Shown here one piece after another: positions 7,800-17,398 of a stretch of DNA of 59,489 nucleotides. Where the stretch lies: positions 1-59,489 of the forward strand of contig DATLAK010000092.1 in assembly GCA_035527535.1 (NCBI GenBank), written 5' to 3'. The notes beneath the pieces were generated by a model, which was not told the DNA's origin, made no database searches, and saw nothing but the letters and a program-made list of their open reading frames with translations. The translations under genes were made by a program, and so were the position numbers. The first letter of the stretch is position 1. Each line of letters starts with the position of its first letter. The DNA comes from Armatimonadota bacterium. GTDB taxonomy: Bacteria; Armatimonadota; Hebobacteria; GCA-020354555; CP070648.

Positions 7800-9050
7800 A
7801 TGACTGGCGATCTCCATAGCCTGAGCGACCTGGTGGGCCAGGAGGCCCCGGTCGGCGTCCTGCGCGCGGCCCTGCGCGAGGGGCGCGTCGGGCACGCCTA
7901 CCTGTTCGTCGGCCCCGAGGGCGTGGGCAAGCTGACCGCCGCCCTGCTGTTCGCGCAGGCGCTCAACTGCGAGGCGCGCGCGGGGGACGCCGACGCCTGC
8001 GGCGAGTGCAAGTCCTGCCGCCGCTTCGCCCACGGCAACCATCCCCAGATCTGGCGCATCGCCCCCATGTATCGCAAGCAGCCCATCACCGACCCGCGCC
8101 TGCTGGAGCTGGTGGAGGACCAGGCGTGGATCACCATCGCCCAGACCCGCGGCGACCCGCGCGACCGCCCGCCCCATCCCCCGGTGCTGCACGAAGCGGC
8201 GCTCAAGCCCGTGTTCTCGCCCTACAAGGTCTTCATCTTCGAGCCCGCGGATCGCATGACCGAGGAGGCGGCGGATTCGCTGCTGGCAACGCTGGAAGAC
8301 CCGCCGGCGGGGACCGTTTTCATCCTCGTCAGCAGCCGCCCCGCGGCCATGCGGGAAACGGTGGTGTCGCGCTGCGAGCAGGTGCGGTTCCACATGGTCG
8401 CGCCGCAGCGCATCGAGGAGCTGCTGCACGGGCGCGGGGTTGACCCGGATCAGGCGCGGCTGCTTGCGGGCCTCGCCGACGGCCGCCCCGGGCGCGCGAT
8501 TGCGATGGCGCAGCGCCCCTACCTGCTGGAGCTGCGGGCGCAAGCGATCGCCTTGGCGGAGGAGCTGTTCTCGGCCCCGGTGCAGGCGGCGCTGGCGCTG
8601 GCGTCACGGACGCTACAGGTCGCCGCCAGCCTGTGGGAGCTGGAGTACGCGGCCATCGTCGAGCAAGACCGGGCGCAGGACGATGACCCCGCGGACGCCG
8701 ACGCAGCCGGGGAGACGAAGAAGCTCGGGATCAGCCACACCCGCGCCATGCGCCGGGCGGTGCCGCAGGTGCTGGAGGTCATGGCCGGGTGGCTGCGCGA
8801 CATCATGGTCGCCAAGAGCGGGCGCCCGGAGCTGATGATCAACCGCGACTACCGCGACCAGGCGCAGGCGCGCGCCCGGGAAGCCGGCTACGATGTGCTG
8901 CGCCAGGCGATTGACGCCATCACGCGCACCGCGGCCTACATCCGCAGCTACGTCAATCTCGACCCGGCGCTCGAGGCCATGTACGTCGAGCTCGCCGGCA
9001 TCCTCGCGCCCGCGCAGACGCCGCGGCCCGCCTCTCGGGCGCGGTCGTAG
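7800..9050 (+). CDS. holB: DNA polymerase III delta-prime subunit
   Basis: A 416-residue clamp-loader ATPase-fold protein. It opens with LVGQEAPVGVLRAALREGRVGHAYLFVGPEGVGKLTAA: the sensor-region GHAYLF is followed by a P-loop. A zinc-binding cluster of four cysteines follows (CEARAGDADACGECKSCRRF, about residues 57-76). Later come LLATLEDPPAGTVFILVSS and the SRCEQVRF arginine-finger motif. It acts in the replisome, loading the sliding clamp. The ATG at 7800 is chosen because domain homology begins there; GCGGAG lies about 10 bases upstream, and the in-frame extension to 7605 runs through repeat DNA. An acidic insert near residues 288-305 (DDDPADADAAGE) is unusual. The 503-bp gap before it breaks the usual tight tmk-darA-holB spacing. 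Confidence 0.92.
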   Translation: MTGDLHSLSDLVGQEAPVGVLRAALREGRVGHAYLFVGPEGVGKLTAALLFAQALNCEARAGDADACGECKSCRRFAHGNHPQIWRIAPMYRKQPITDPRLLELVEDQAWITIAQTRGDPRDRPPHPPVLHEAALKPVFSPYKVFIFEPADRMTEEAADSLLATLEDPPAGTVFILVSSRPAAMRETVVSRCEQVRFHMVAPQRIEELLHGRGVDPDQARLLAGLADGRPGRAIAMAQRPYLLELRAQAIALAEELFSAPVQAALALASRTLQVAASLWELEYAAIVEQDRAQDDDPADADAAGETKKLGISHTRAMRRAVPQVLEVMAGWLRDIMVAKSGRPELMINRDYRDQAQARAREAGYDVLRQAIDAITRTAAYIRSYVNLDPALEAMYVELAGILAPAQTPRPASRARS

Positions 9051-9107
9051 TTCGGCATACACGCAACTGGTGCGCCCGGCGAACGTGCCGGCGACAGGAG
9101 GCGGCCC

Positions 9108-9701
9108 GTGTCTGAAGCAGCGGCGATTCTCGTACCCCTCCTCAAGGGCGCGCTTGCCCTGTGGATCGTGATGGACCCGCTGGGCAACGTGCCGGTTTTC
9201 GTCGCCCTCACCCGGGAGCGCACCCCCGCCGAGCGCCGCCGCGTGCTCTTCCTGGCGTGGGTGGTCGCGCTCATCATCCTCATGGTTTTCGTCGTCGGCG
9301 GGCGCTGGGTGCTGCGGGTCTTCGGCATCGAGCTGGCGGACTTCGAGATCGCCGGCGGGGCGCTGCTGTTCATCATCGCCCTGCGCATGGTGACCCGCGG
9401 CCACCCCGACACGGGCGATGACGGCGCCCCGGGGATCATTCCCATCGCCTGCCCGCTGCTGGTGGGGCCGGGGGCGATCACCACCACCCTGGTGCTGCTG
9501 GGGGTGCACCGGTTCCCCATCGTGCTGGGGGCGGTGCTGCTGGCGTTCGCGGGGACGCTGCCGGTGCTGTGGTTCACCGATGTCCTCAACCGGCTGCTGG
9601 GGCGCACCGGTTCGAGCGTGGTGGCGAGGATCATGGGTATCATCATTGCCGCCATCGGCGTGATGTACGTGCGCCAGGGCATCCTGGCGGTCATCCGCTA
9701 A
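9108..9701 (+). CDS. MarC/UPF0056 family membrane protein
   Basis: A 197-residue protein with six predicted membrane helices. The pattern is that of MarC proteins: LWIVMDPLGNVPVFVALTRE at about residues 18-37, AGGALLFIIALRMV near 90, and IPIACPLLVGPGAITTTLVL near 115. MarC-family proteins are inner-membrane proteins of unsettled function; despite the name, a role in antibiotic efflux is not established. The GTG start at 9108 has AGGAGG seven bases upstream. It follows holB by 57 bp and may be in the same transcript. Confidence 0.88.
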   Translation: MSEAAAILVPLLKGALALWIVMDPLGNVPVFVALTRERTPAERRRVLFLAWVVALIILMVFVVGGRWVLRVFGIELADFEIAGGALLFIIALRMVTRGHPDTGDDGAPGIIPIACPLLVGPGAITTTLVLLGVHRFPIVLGAVLLAFAGTLPVLWFTDVLNRLLGRTGSSVVARIMGIIIAAIGVMYVRQGILAVIR

Positions 9702-9871
9702 CCGAAAGCGTTCATACTTGAAGTCATAAACCTGTCCAGTCTTGAAGGTTACACAGCAAAGGGCCGGCGCAAGGAACCGCGCGCGACAGGCAGAATGGCG
9801 TTCCCGCGCTCTTGGCTGCACGGGCTCGGCTGGGCAGGCGGCCCCTGCCGCGACAGGAACGGAGGTGCGCG

Positions 9872-10960
9872 ATGATGTGGATTAATGCGATTCTGGCGGT
9901 CGTCGGCGGGGGCATCGTCCTGGCTCTCTCCCTGCGGGCGACGGCGCGCGCGGAAGCCGCCGCACGCAGGCAGGAGCCTGGTGCGGATGGGGACGAGGGA
10001 CAACCGGCCGGACTGCTGATCCGTTTGGCCGCCAGGATGAGCGACTATCTCGTCCTCTGGTCGCTCAGCGCGCTTGCCCTCATCGTCGGAACGGCTGCCG
10101 AGACCGCAGGGGCGCCCACCTCCGTAGTGTGGCCGGCGGTCGTGGTGGGTTCGGTCGGGGTCTTCCTGGCGTACTTCACAATCCCCACGGCCCGGCGCGG
10201 TGATACCTGGGGAAAGAGGCTGGCCGGCCTGACCGTCTTCGGGCCTGGCGGGAGGCGGCTGTCCTGGTGGCGAGCGTCGCTCAGAGCGCTGACGGATCTT
10301 ATCTGCATTGGGCTCTATCCGTATGTCGTGGGCTGCCTCGATCCCATTTGGCTCGCAGTTGGTCGCCGTAAGCGGGCGCTCCATGATGTGTTCGCGGGCT
10401 CGCGAGTGCGCCTGGTGCGCGCGCCGAGCCATTATCTCGCCTGGGCCGCCGCCTCCACTTTGCCGGCATGGTTCTTACTCTCAGTGATCGTCATCCGCCC
10501 TTACGTGATGCGCGCCTATTGCATTCCCTCGACCGCCATGCGCCCCGTCCTGGCCGAGGGCGACCGCTTCATGGTCAACCTGTTGACATACCGGTTGCGC
10601 GACCCTCGTCGCGGGGAGGTAGTCGTCTTCAAGGCGCCGCCGCAAGCGACGCCGGACGGGAACGCAAGGGACTTCGTCAAACGCATCGTCGGTCTGCCCG
10701 GGGACCTGTTGGAGATCCGCAGTTATGACGGCGTGTACGTTGACGGGGTCAAGCTCCCAGAACCCTACATCGCGCCCGAGCAGACTCCCGACTACGACTT
10801 CGGCCCTATCAGGCTCCCGGCAGGGCGATACTTCGTGCTAGGCGACCGCCGGCGCGACAGTAATGACAGCCACCGTTGGGGTACGCTGGCGCGCAGCGCC
10901 ATCAAAGGCAAGGTCACCCTGCGTTATTACCCGTCCAAGCGCCTGGGAGTTGTGCGGTAG
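9872..10960 (+). CDS. RDD domain fused to signal peptidase I-like (S26) domain
   Basis: A 362-residue two-domain membrane protein. After an N-terminal helix, residues about 48-180 form an RDD domain (GLLIRLAARMSDYLVLW, RRGDTWGKRLAGLTVFG, RKRALHDVFAGSRV). Residues about 190-362 form a signal peptidase I-type domain with the substrate-binding segment CIPSTAMRPVLAEGDRFMVN, the lysine motif RDFVKRIVGLPGD (Lys about 270) and the box E-like GDRRRDSNDSHRWG. The position matching the catalytic serine of E. coli LepB (Ser90, before the Met) is alanine 222 (codon 10535-10537). A serine is present two residues earlier. It could therefore be inactive, use the other serine, or be a regulator. The start at 9872 has GGAGG at 9861-9865; an upstream in-frame start at 9812 lacks one. 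Confidence 0.85.
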   Translation: MMWINAILAVVGGGIVLALSLRATARAEAAARRQEPGADGDEGQPAGLLIRLAARMSDYLVLWSLSALALIVGTAAETAGAPTSVVWPAVVVGSVGVFLAYFTIPTARRGDTWGKRLAGLTVFGPGGRRLSWWRASLRALTDLICIGLYPYVVGCLDPIWLAVGRRKRALHDVFAGSRVRLVRAPSHYLAWAAASTLPAWFLLSVIVIRPYVMRAYCIPSTAMRPVLAEGDRFMVNLLTYRLRDPRRGEVVVFKAPPQATPDGNARDFVKRIVGLPGDLLEIRSYDGVYVDGVKLPEPYIAPEQTPDYDFGPIRLPAGRYFVLGDRRRDSNDSHRWGTLARSAIKGKVTLRYYPSKRLGVVR

Positions 10961-11087
10961 GACTCGCCGACGGCACCTGCGCTGGTGGCGTCCGGCGGTG
11001 TGATCCGTTCGCAGGTTCCAGGGCCCGCAAGATCTGCGGATGAAACCGGTACCGGCTGCGGACGCGGGCCTCGTCAGGAATCCCGGT

Positions 11088-12320
11088 TCAGAATAGCTCC
11101 ATCAGCGCGTCCACGAACAGGCGGTGGCCGCGATCATCCGGGTGGTTGATGCTGTTGACCAGCAGCGTCTCGTAGGGGATCCCCGTCTCCCGCAGCGCGC
11201 CCCACCGCGCCGAGGCGTCGGCCAATGCGACTTTCTCCTCGGTCGCCACCTGCTTAAGGCCGGCGAGCGCCTCATCGAATCCGCCCATCCACTCCGGCCA
11301 CATGTAGTGCGGGGTGATAATCACCGCCTCCGCCCCTGCCGCCCGGATACGCGAGATCAGCCGGCGGTAGTTGGCGATCACCTTTTCCCGCGGCCACAGC
11401 ATGTCGTTGACGAACTCGATGACCACCAGTTGCGGCTGATGGTCGAGCACGTCGCGGTCGAGGCGTTCGAGGCCGAGATCCGAGTTGGCGCCGCCGATGC
11501 CGGCGTTGATGAGGGTGATACCGGCCTGCGGGTAGCGCGCGCTCAGGGTGGCGGCGAAGAGGTTGGGGAAGGCTAGCTCCGGCCGGCTCGCCTCGCCCCC
11601 GGCGGTGACGCTGTCGCCCAGCGCGACGATGGTCGCCTTGCCCCCCGCGGCGAGCAGCTTGCGGGTGGCGGCGGTGCCCGTGCGGTCGGGCGCGGGGAAT
11701 GACGGCGGCGGGCCGATGGGGTAGATGTCCTCGGCGGTGACGGCGGTCAGGCCCGGGCGCACCCAGATGTTGGCGATCGCTTCGTGCCCGCGGGCGGCGC
11801 CTGCGGGGTGGGGGCATACCGCGGCTGGTTTGCCGCGCCTGATGCTGGGCGTGTCGCGCGCCGTCACCTGCAGGGTGTCGAGGCGGGACCGGTAGTACGC
11901 GTAATCAACATAAACCCTCGCTCCCTGCGGGATGCGGCCTTCAGCGACGCGGCCCAGGGCCGCCCACCGCTCGTCGAGCAAGTAGTCCTTCCCCTGCTCG
12001 TAAGGCTCCGCGCCGGGAGCGGAGCACACCACCACCGAGCCGGGCGCCACCGCGCCGACGACGACAGAGCCGGTTCCAGTGACCAGCGCAGGCAAGCGGG
12101 TTCCTCTCGCCCACACATGGGGGGCATCATCGCCGATCACCACCGCCTCCCCGCGTACCTCGACCACCTCCGGCGGCGCCACGCGCAGCGTGCGCAGCAC
12201 GCGGTCGCCGTCCGTCACCTCCACCGACATCGAAGGCGGGTTGGTCGGCCGCGCTGTGGGCTCTGCCCAAAGCGCGGAAGCGGCGATGACGAGCAAGCAC
12301 CCGAATGCAAGAACGGTCAC
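11088..12320 (-). CDS. secreted SGNH/GDSL-family hydrolase
   Basis: A 410-residue protein with an N-terminal signal peptide ending near ALWA. A beta-rich N-terminal half (residues about 25-190) has no recognised domain. The C-terminal half is an SGNH hydrolase: block I ALGDSVTAGG (Ser nucleophile, about residue 234), block II NAGIGGANS, block III-like IEFVNDM (Asn) and block V NSINHPDDRGH (Asp and His near 395). Such enzymes are esterases or deacetylases acting on carbohydrate esters or lipids; the substrate cannot be told. The GTG start at 12320 has CTAGGAGG upstream. It converges on the signal peptidase-like gene with a 127-bp gap that shows no clear terminator. Confidence 0.85.
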   Translation of the reverse strand: MTVLAFGCLLVIAASALWAEPTARPTNPPSMSVEVTDGDRVLRTLRVAPPEVVEVRGEAVVIGDDAPHVWARGTRLPALVTGTGSVVVGAVAPGSVVVCSAPGAEPYEQGKDYLLDERWAALGRVAEGRIPQGARVYVDYAYYRSRLDTLQVTARDTPSIRRGKPAAVCPHPAGAARGHEAIANIWVRPGLTAVTAEDIYPIGPPPSFPAPDRTGTAATRKLLAAGGKATIVALGDSVTAGGEASRPELAFPNLFAATLSARYPQAGITLINAGIGGANSDLGLERLDRDVLDHQPQLVVIEFVNDMLWPREKVIANYRRLISRIRAAGAEAVIITPHYMWPEWMGGFDEALAGLKQVATEEKVALADASARWGALRETGIPYETLLVNSINHPDDRGHRLFVDALMELF

Positions 12321-12400
12321 CGAAACCTCCTAGCACTACAACGAGACTTGTGATTTCGCAGCCGTGCGCACGAGACAGGGTTCGGCGTCAGCGCGCAGGA

Positions 12401-12428
12401 GTAGGGGCAAGGCATGCCTTGCCCCTAC
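12401..12428. repeat. 28-bp perfect palindrome (dispersed copy)
   Basis: Arms GTAGGGGCAAGGCA and TGCCTTGCCCCTAC meet at the centre. The identical 28-mer recurs at 40030-40057, 44195-44222 and 59423-59450, where it forms the core of larger elements; here the outer element is not recognisable. It lies in the divergent interval between the SGNH gene and miaB. Confidence 0.85.
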
Positions 12429-12611
12429 TTGAATGTGGACCCCCGACTGGTCGGGGTCAGCCGGCGCCGCGCACGCGGCGCCCACCACGCACAGTCTCGG
12501 TTGGCGGTGTCCTGCTTCGCCTACCGCGACGGGAGCCCCTGCCGAATCCGCCCGCGAAAGGAGCGAGGCCGCCGCCAGGCGTTCTCCGCGGCGCGCCGAA
12601 CTCAGTGATGC

Positions 12612-13967
<1,356 letters not shown>

Positions 13968-13969
13968 AA

Positions 13970-14046
13970 CCGTAGAGGCCGCCAAGAGCGCAGAGGAAAG
14001 ATACGGATAGAGAAACCGCCGACGAACGCAGATGAACGCCGATGTC
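13970..14046. repeat. short dispersed repeats downstream of miaB
   Basis: The stretches CCGCCAAGAGCGCAGAG and GACGAACGCAGATGAACGCC resemble two widespread short repeats. Related text occurs just upstream of mutS (GCGGATGGACGCGGATTGG at 37881-37899) and at the mutS 3' end (AACCACGGAGAGCACAGAG on the minus strand). Noncoding. Confidence 0.45.
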
Positions 14047-14078
14047 AATAGCTGAAGTGTGCGCACAGTGCCCGGTTT

Positions 14079-14380
14079 GTGCGTCTGACAAACCGGCACC
14101 TGAAGGAGACCGATGTCTCTGAGCAGGACCGGAAGAGGTGGGTGCGCGAGGCCGAGGACCGCGTGAAGACGTATACGCCTCGGGTTGTCTGCTTCAATGG
14201 ACTTGGGCCCGCTCGCCGGGTCCCTATGCTGAAAGACCGCCGTCCGGGTATGCAGAGTTGTACGTGGGCCGGTGCCGAGATATGGGCAGTTATCAGCAGC
14301 AGCGCCCTGGCTTCTTGCTGGCACCCGCGCTGCCTTCAGTGTCTGAAGTGCTTGGCCCGATACCTCGGTGGCGATGCGAC
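14079..14380 (+). pseudogene. decayed mismatch uracil-DNA glycosylase (Mug/TDG-like)
   Basis: One frame reads RLTNRHLKETDVSEQDRKRW and then VKTYTPRVVCFNGLGP. This matches the region before and including the central strand of Mug/TDG glycosylases (GLTN motif, then a helix, then PrVVCFNG). After about 14215 similarity continues only in another frame (PYAERPPSGYAELYVG, resembling the loop before the VPSTSG motif). The N-terminal catalytic GINPG motif and the C-terminal VPSTSG motif are absent. I read it as a frameshifted, truncated remnant; the call rests on motif resemblance only. Confidence 0.45.
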
Positions 14381-14513
14381 TGACAGCGCCGCCGACCAGA
14401 TGCTGTTATGTTTCGCCTGCGGAGATCAGGGCTACGCGCCTGGCGAATAGCCGCTGATGAAGCCGCTTGGCGATGCGCGTCCTCTTGGCGGCGGCGGTGA
14501 TGCAGGACGGCGC

Positions 14514-14605
14514 GTGGGGCGTGGCGGCGCTTGACCTCCTCCCGCATTTCCTGGGGCGTGCCGACGGGCAGCACCTTCTGAGTGTCGCAGCGCCCCCTCG
14601 CCTTG
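14514..14605 (-). pseudogene. UroD-family C-terminal fragment
   Basis: On the minus strand one frame reads RCDTQKVLPVGTPQEMREEVKRR, which closely resembles the C-terminal signature of UroD-family proteins (GGxDTQxVLPFGTPEEVREEVKRR). Nothing flanking it in frame continues the similarity: the glycine-rich segment that normally follows and the barrel before it are missing. It is a relic, unrelated in position to the intact UroD-family gene at 25186. Confidence 0.45.
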
Positions 14606-14671
14606 TCATCCCGGCACCGTTTGTGCTAACCTCCGCCAGAGAGTCGGATGCTCGCGCGCCGGAGGCTGGAC

Positions 14672-15499
14672 ATGGTCGGCTTTGGTTCGGAGTCGCCGGC
14701 GCCGCGGCGCAGCGGGTGGCGTGCGGTGCTGGTGGCCGCGCTTGCCGCGGCGGTCGTGATCGCCATGCCGGGGCTAGCCCGCCGGCAGTGGGCCGGGGCG
14801 ATGCCACATGCGGAGGCCATTGAGATGGACGTGCCGACCTACATCATCCGGCGCACACCGCAGCCGATTGCGGTTGACGGCGTGCTGAACGAGGCGGTGT
14901 GGCGCCGCATCGAGCCGGTGGCCGCGTTCTCCCTGCTCGACGGCAGCCCCCCTGACTTCGAGACCGAGGTCAAGCTCTGCTGGGATGACCGCTACCTCTA
15001 CGTCGCCTTCTGCTGTGTGGACAACGATATCTGGGGCACCTACACCAAGCGCGACCAGCCTCTATTCGACCAGGAGGTGGTCGAGATCTTCCTCAACCCC
15101 AGCGGCGACCTGGTCAACTACTTCGAGTTGGAGGTCAGCCCGCGCAACGTGATCTGGGACGGCAAGGTCCACAGCCCGGATCGCAGACCGAGTGAGAAGT
15201 GGCGCGCCGACCCCAGGTGGAACTGCGAGGGGATGCTCACCGGGGTGCGCGTGGTCGGCACCCTCGATGACCGCTCGGACCTCGATCAGCTATGGACGGT
15301 GGAGATGGCCATCCCCTTCGACGCGGTTGCGGGGCGGGCGCCGACCGACGGCGAGCGTTGGCGCGGCAACCTGTACCGGATTGACCGCGGAGAGAGGGAC
15401 GAGTATAGCTGCTGGTCGCCCACGCGGGCCGGGCTCCCGAACGCCTTCCATCACGCGGAGCGTTTCGGGTGGTTCGTGTTCTCCGCGCGCGAGGCGTGA
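14672..15499 (+). CDS. secreted CBM9-like (DOMON-type) carbohydrate-binding protein
   Basis: A 275-residue protein with an N-terminal membrane or signal segment (WRAVLVAALAAAVVIAMPGLA, about residues 14-34), then a single beta-sandwich domain. PQPIAVDGVLNEAVWRRIEPV, ETEVKLCWDDRYLYVAFCCVDNDIW, FDQEVVEIFLNPSGD and VEMAIPFDAV are the classic pattern of the CBM9-like family (ligand-binding sugar or heme DOMON-type domains). It ends soon after the domain, so it is probably a stand-alone secreted or anchored binding protein. The ATG at 14672 is preferred over 14648 because GGAGG lies at 14661-14665. The interval before it contains only gene relics. Confidence 0.8.
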   Translation: MVGFGSESPAPRRSGWRAVLVAALAAAVVIAMPGLARRQWAGAMPHAEAIEMDVPTYIIRRTPQPIAVDGVLNEAVWRRIEPVAAFSLLDGSPPDFETEVKLCWDDRYLYVAFCCVDNDIWGTYTKRDQPLFDQEVVEIFLNPSGDLVNYFELEVSPRNVIWDGKVHSPDRRPSEKWRADPRWNCEGMLTGVRVVGTLDDRSDLDQLWTVEMAIPFDAVAGRAPTDGERWRGNLYRIDRGERDEYSCWSPTRAGLPNAFHHAERFGWFVFSAREA

Positions 15500-15525
15500 G
15501 GGGCGGAGGGGGCAGGCAAGCATGA

Positions 15526-15630
15526 GAAACCGGCGGCTATGGCGTGGTGGACCTCGAGCGGCCGCGGCTCACGCCCGAGGGCGATGTGATTGACCGCCTG
15601 ACGGTGACCAAGCGGCCGTGGCCGCGATGA
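15526..15630 (+). pseudogene. possible fragment of an envelope gene upstream of lptD-like
   Basis: Between the two genes an open frame reads GYGVVDLERPRLTPEGDVID then RLTVTKRPWPR and stops at 15628-15630, overlapping the next start. Its composition looks coding. A separate ATG with GGAGGG upstream (15522, MRNRRLW) begins a different frame, as if a signal-peptide start and a C-terminal piece had been joined by a deletion. An LptC- or LptA-like precursor would fit the neighbour, but this is speculation. Confidence 0.25.
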
Positions 15631-17093
15631 CCGCCGCCGACCGGCCGGCGGGGTCGAGCGGCGCGCGCGGGTGGCCGCGCTGCCTGGCCGCCGCTGCGCT
15701 CGCGCTCTTCGTCTGCGGTGCGGCGCGCGCGGATGACCTGCTGGTGGAACGCAAGTACCGCCTCCATGCGCGCGAGGTGACACTCGACCTGGAGCATCAC
15801 CGGAGCCACGCGCAGGGCGAGGCCGCGCTCACCTACGACGACCTCGAGCTGCGCGCCGATGCGCTCGACGCCGACTTCAGCGAGCGTACGGTTTCCGCCG
15901 CCGGCGACGTGTGTCTGCAGCGCGGCCGGGAGCGCCTGTTCGCCGATGCCGCGGACTATGACCTTGATGATCGCGCCGGGGTGCTGACCGGCGCGCGCGG
16001 CCAGGTGCAGGGGCTCTACTTCAGCGCGCGGTCGCTGGAGGTGACCCCGCAGCAGATGACGCTCAGCGACGGCTCCTTCACCACCTGTGATGCCGCCCAG
16101 CCGCACTATCGCGTCACCGCCCGCGAGATCGTGCTGCGGCCGGGAGAACGCGTGACGGCGCGCCGGGCAGGCCTGTGGTACGGCAAGCGGCGGCTGCTCA
16201 CCGTGCCCCACTGGAGCCAGTCCCTGCGCCGGGGGCAGGCGACGTCGCCGGTAGCGCCGCTGGCGGGGTTCAGCCGCCGCGACGGCGCCTTTGCCGGCCT
16301 GCGCTATAGCCTCTACCCCGCGCCGGCGGTGGAATGCCGGCTGCAGGCGCTTTATGCCACCTCCCGCGGCGTGCGCGCGCTGGCGCGCGTGGCGACACGT
16401 CATCCCTGGGGTGAGGCGGCGCTCGCCGTCAGCCGCCGCGACGACCTATCCCAACCCGACCTCGGTCTGTTTGCCCCGGACGCCCGGCTGAGCGACCTCA
16501 CCCTCGACCGCGTGCCCGAGGCGGCGGTCTCGCTCAGCCCGGTGCCCCTCGGCCGGTGGGTCACCGCCGGCGCCCGCGTCGCCGCCGGGCATTACCGCGA
16601 GGAGCCGAGTGGTATCAGCGCCTCGCGCGGCGTCGCCGATCTCTACCTTCGGGGGCGGCCGCTCCCTATCGCCCGGGGCATGACCGCGAGCCCCCTGTTC
16701 GGTCTCCGCGGCGTGCGCTGCAGCGGCGGCCAGGACCGGAGCGCGGTCGCTTACGGCGTGATCCTCGATGCGCAACCGAGCCGCAACCTGGGGCTGCGCG
16801 CAGGCTACCTCAAGCGCCACGCCCACGGCGCGGGGCCGTTCAGCTTCGACGCCCTCGACCTCTCGCGCGAGCTCTCGGTCGGGGTGACGGCGCGCCTGGG
16901 GCCGGGCTGGCGGATGGAGGCGCTGGCGCGGCGCGACCTCGAGCGCGGTTCGTTGGCGGCATTCGACGTCGGCGTCACCCGCGTCGCGCACTGCCTGGAG
17001 TACGGCCTGACCTGGCGCAAGGTGGGGGGGGAATTCGGCCTGCGCCTGGGGCTGGCGCAAGCGGGGCCGGCGGCGGCGGGCTGGGAACCGTGA
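15627..17093 (+). CDS. LptD/OstA-like outer-membrane protein
   Basis: A 488-residue protein with a signal peptide ending near ARA|DD (residue about 35). Residues about 45-165 are an OstA-type beta-jellyroll: repeats of LTYDDLELRADALDADFSERTVSAAGDV and DAADYDLDDRAGVLTGARGQVQGLYFSARSLE. This is followed by the TTCDAAQPHYRVTAREIVLRPGERVTARRAGLWYGKRRLLTVPHW segment typical of LptD. The remainder is alternating polar/hydrophobic strands, compatible with a beta-barrel. LptD inserts lipopolysaccharide at the cell surface. At 488 residues it is much shorter than E. coli LptD (784), so it may be a reduced form or a paralogue. GTG at 15618 is an alternative start; no convincing ribosome-binding site is seen. 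Confidence 0.75.
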   Translation: MTAADRPAGSSGARGWPRCLAAAALALFVCGAARADDLLVERKYRLHAREVTLDLEHHRSHAQGEAALTYDDLELRADALDADFSERTVSAAGDVCLQRGRERLFADAADYDLDDRAGVLTGARGQVQGLYFSARSLEVTPQQMTLSDGSFTTCDAAQPHYRVTAREIVLRPGERVTARRAGLWYGKRRLLTVPHWSQSLRRGQATSPVAPLAGFSRRDGAFAGLRYSLYPAPAVECRLQALYATSRGVRALARVATRHPWGEAALAVSRRDDLSQPDLGLFAPDARLSDLTLDRVPEAAVSLSPVPLGRWVTAGARVAAGHYREEPSGISASRGVADLYLRGRPLPIARGMTASPLFGLRGVRCSGGQDRSAVAYGVILDAQPSRNLGLRAGYLKRHAHGAGPFSFDALDLSRELSVGVTARLGPGWRMEALARRDLERGSLAAFDVGVTRVAHCLEYGLTWRKVGGEFGLRLGLAQAGPAAAGWEP

Positions 17094-17398
17094 TGCCCCG
17101 CCGTTAAGGTCGTCTCGTTTCCGATCATCCGGAGCCTCCGCGCCCCGGCTGCGCGGACGCAATCTCACCGGTTCCGGGTTCACGAGGGGGGACGTTCGAG
17201 AATAACATCGGCAGGCTGCGCGCGCGCAACCCTCGGGGGCAAGTGCGGCCGGGTCCGGGGCCACTGCTCGCCGCCCGGCGTGGACAGGAAGGCGGGCGCG
17301 AGAAGGCGAATGGCTGCTGCAGTCGCCGTACGCGCGATCCCTGCCAGTGGGTTTTTCCAGCCTCCAACCGGCGACGCCCACCGCGGGCAATACGCGAA
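17094..17398. other. intergenic region without recognisable features
   Basis: These 305 bases separate the LptD-like gene from the small exporter gene. I see no conserved frame, promoter pair, terminator or copy of the dispersed repeat families. Confidence 0.5.

Noticed and set aside
9812-9871. An upstream start for the RDD-signal peptidase gene
   Set aside because: Adds an Arg-rich stretch without a ribosome-binding site; GGAGG before 9872 fits better.
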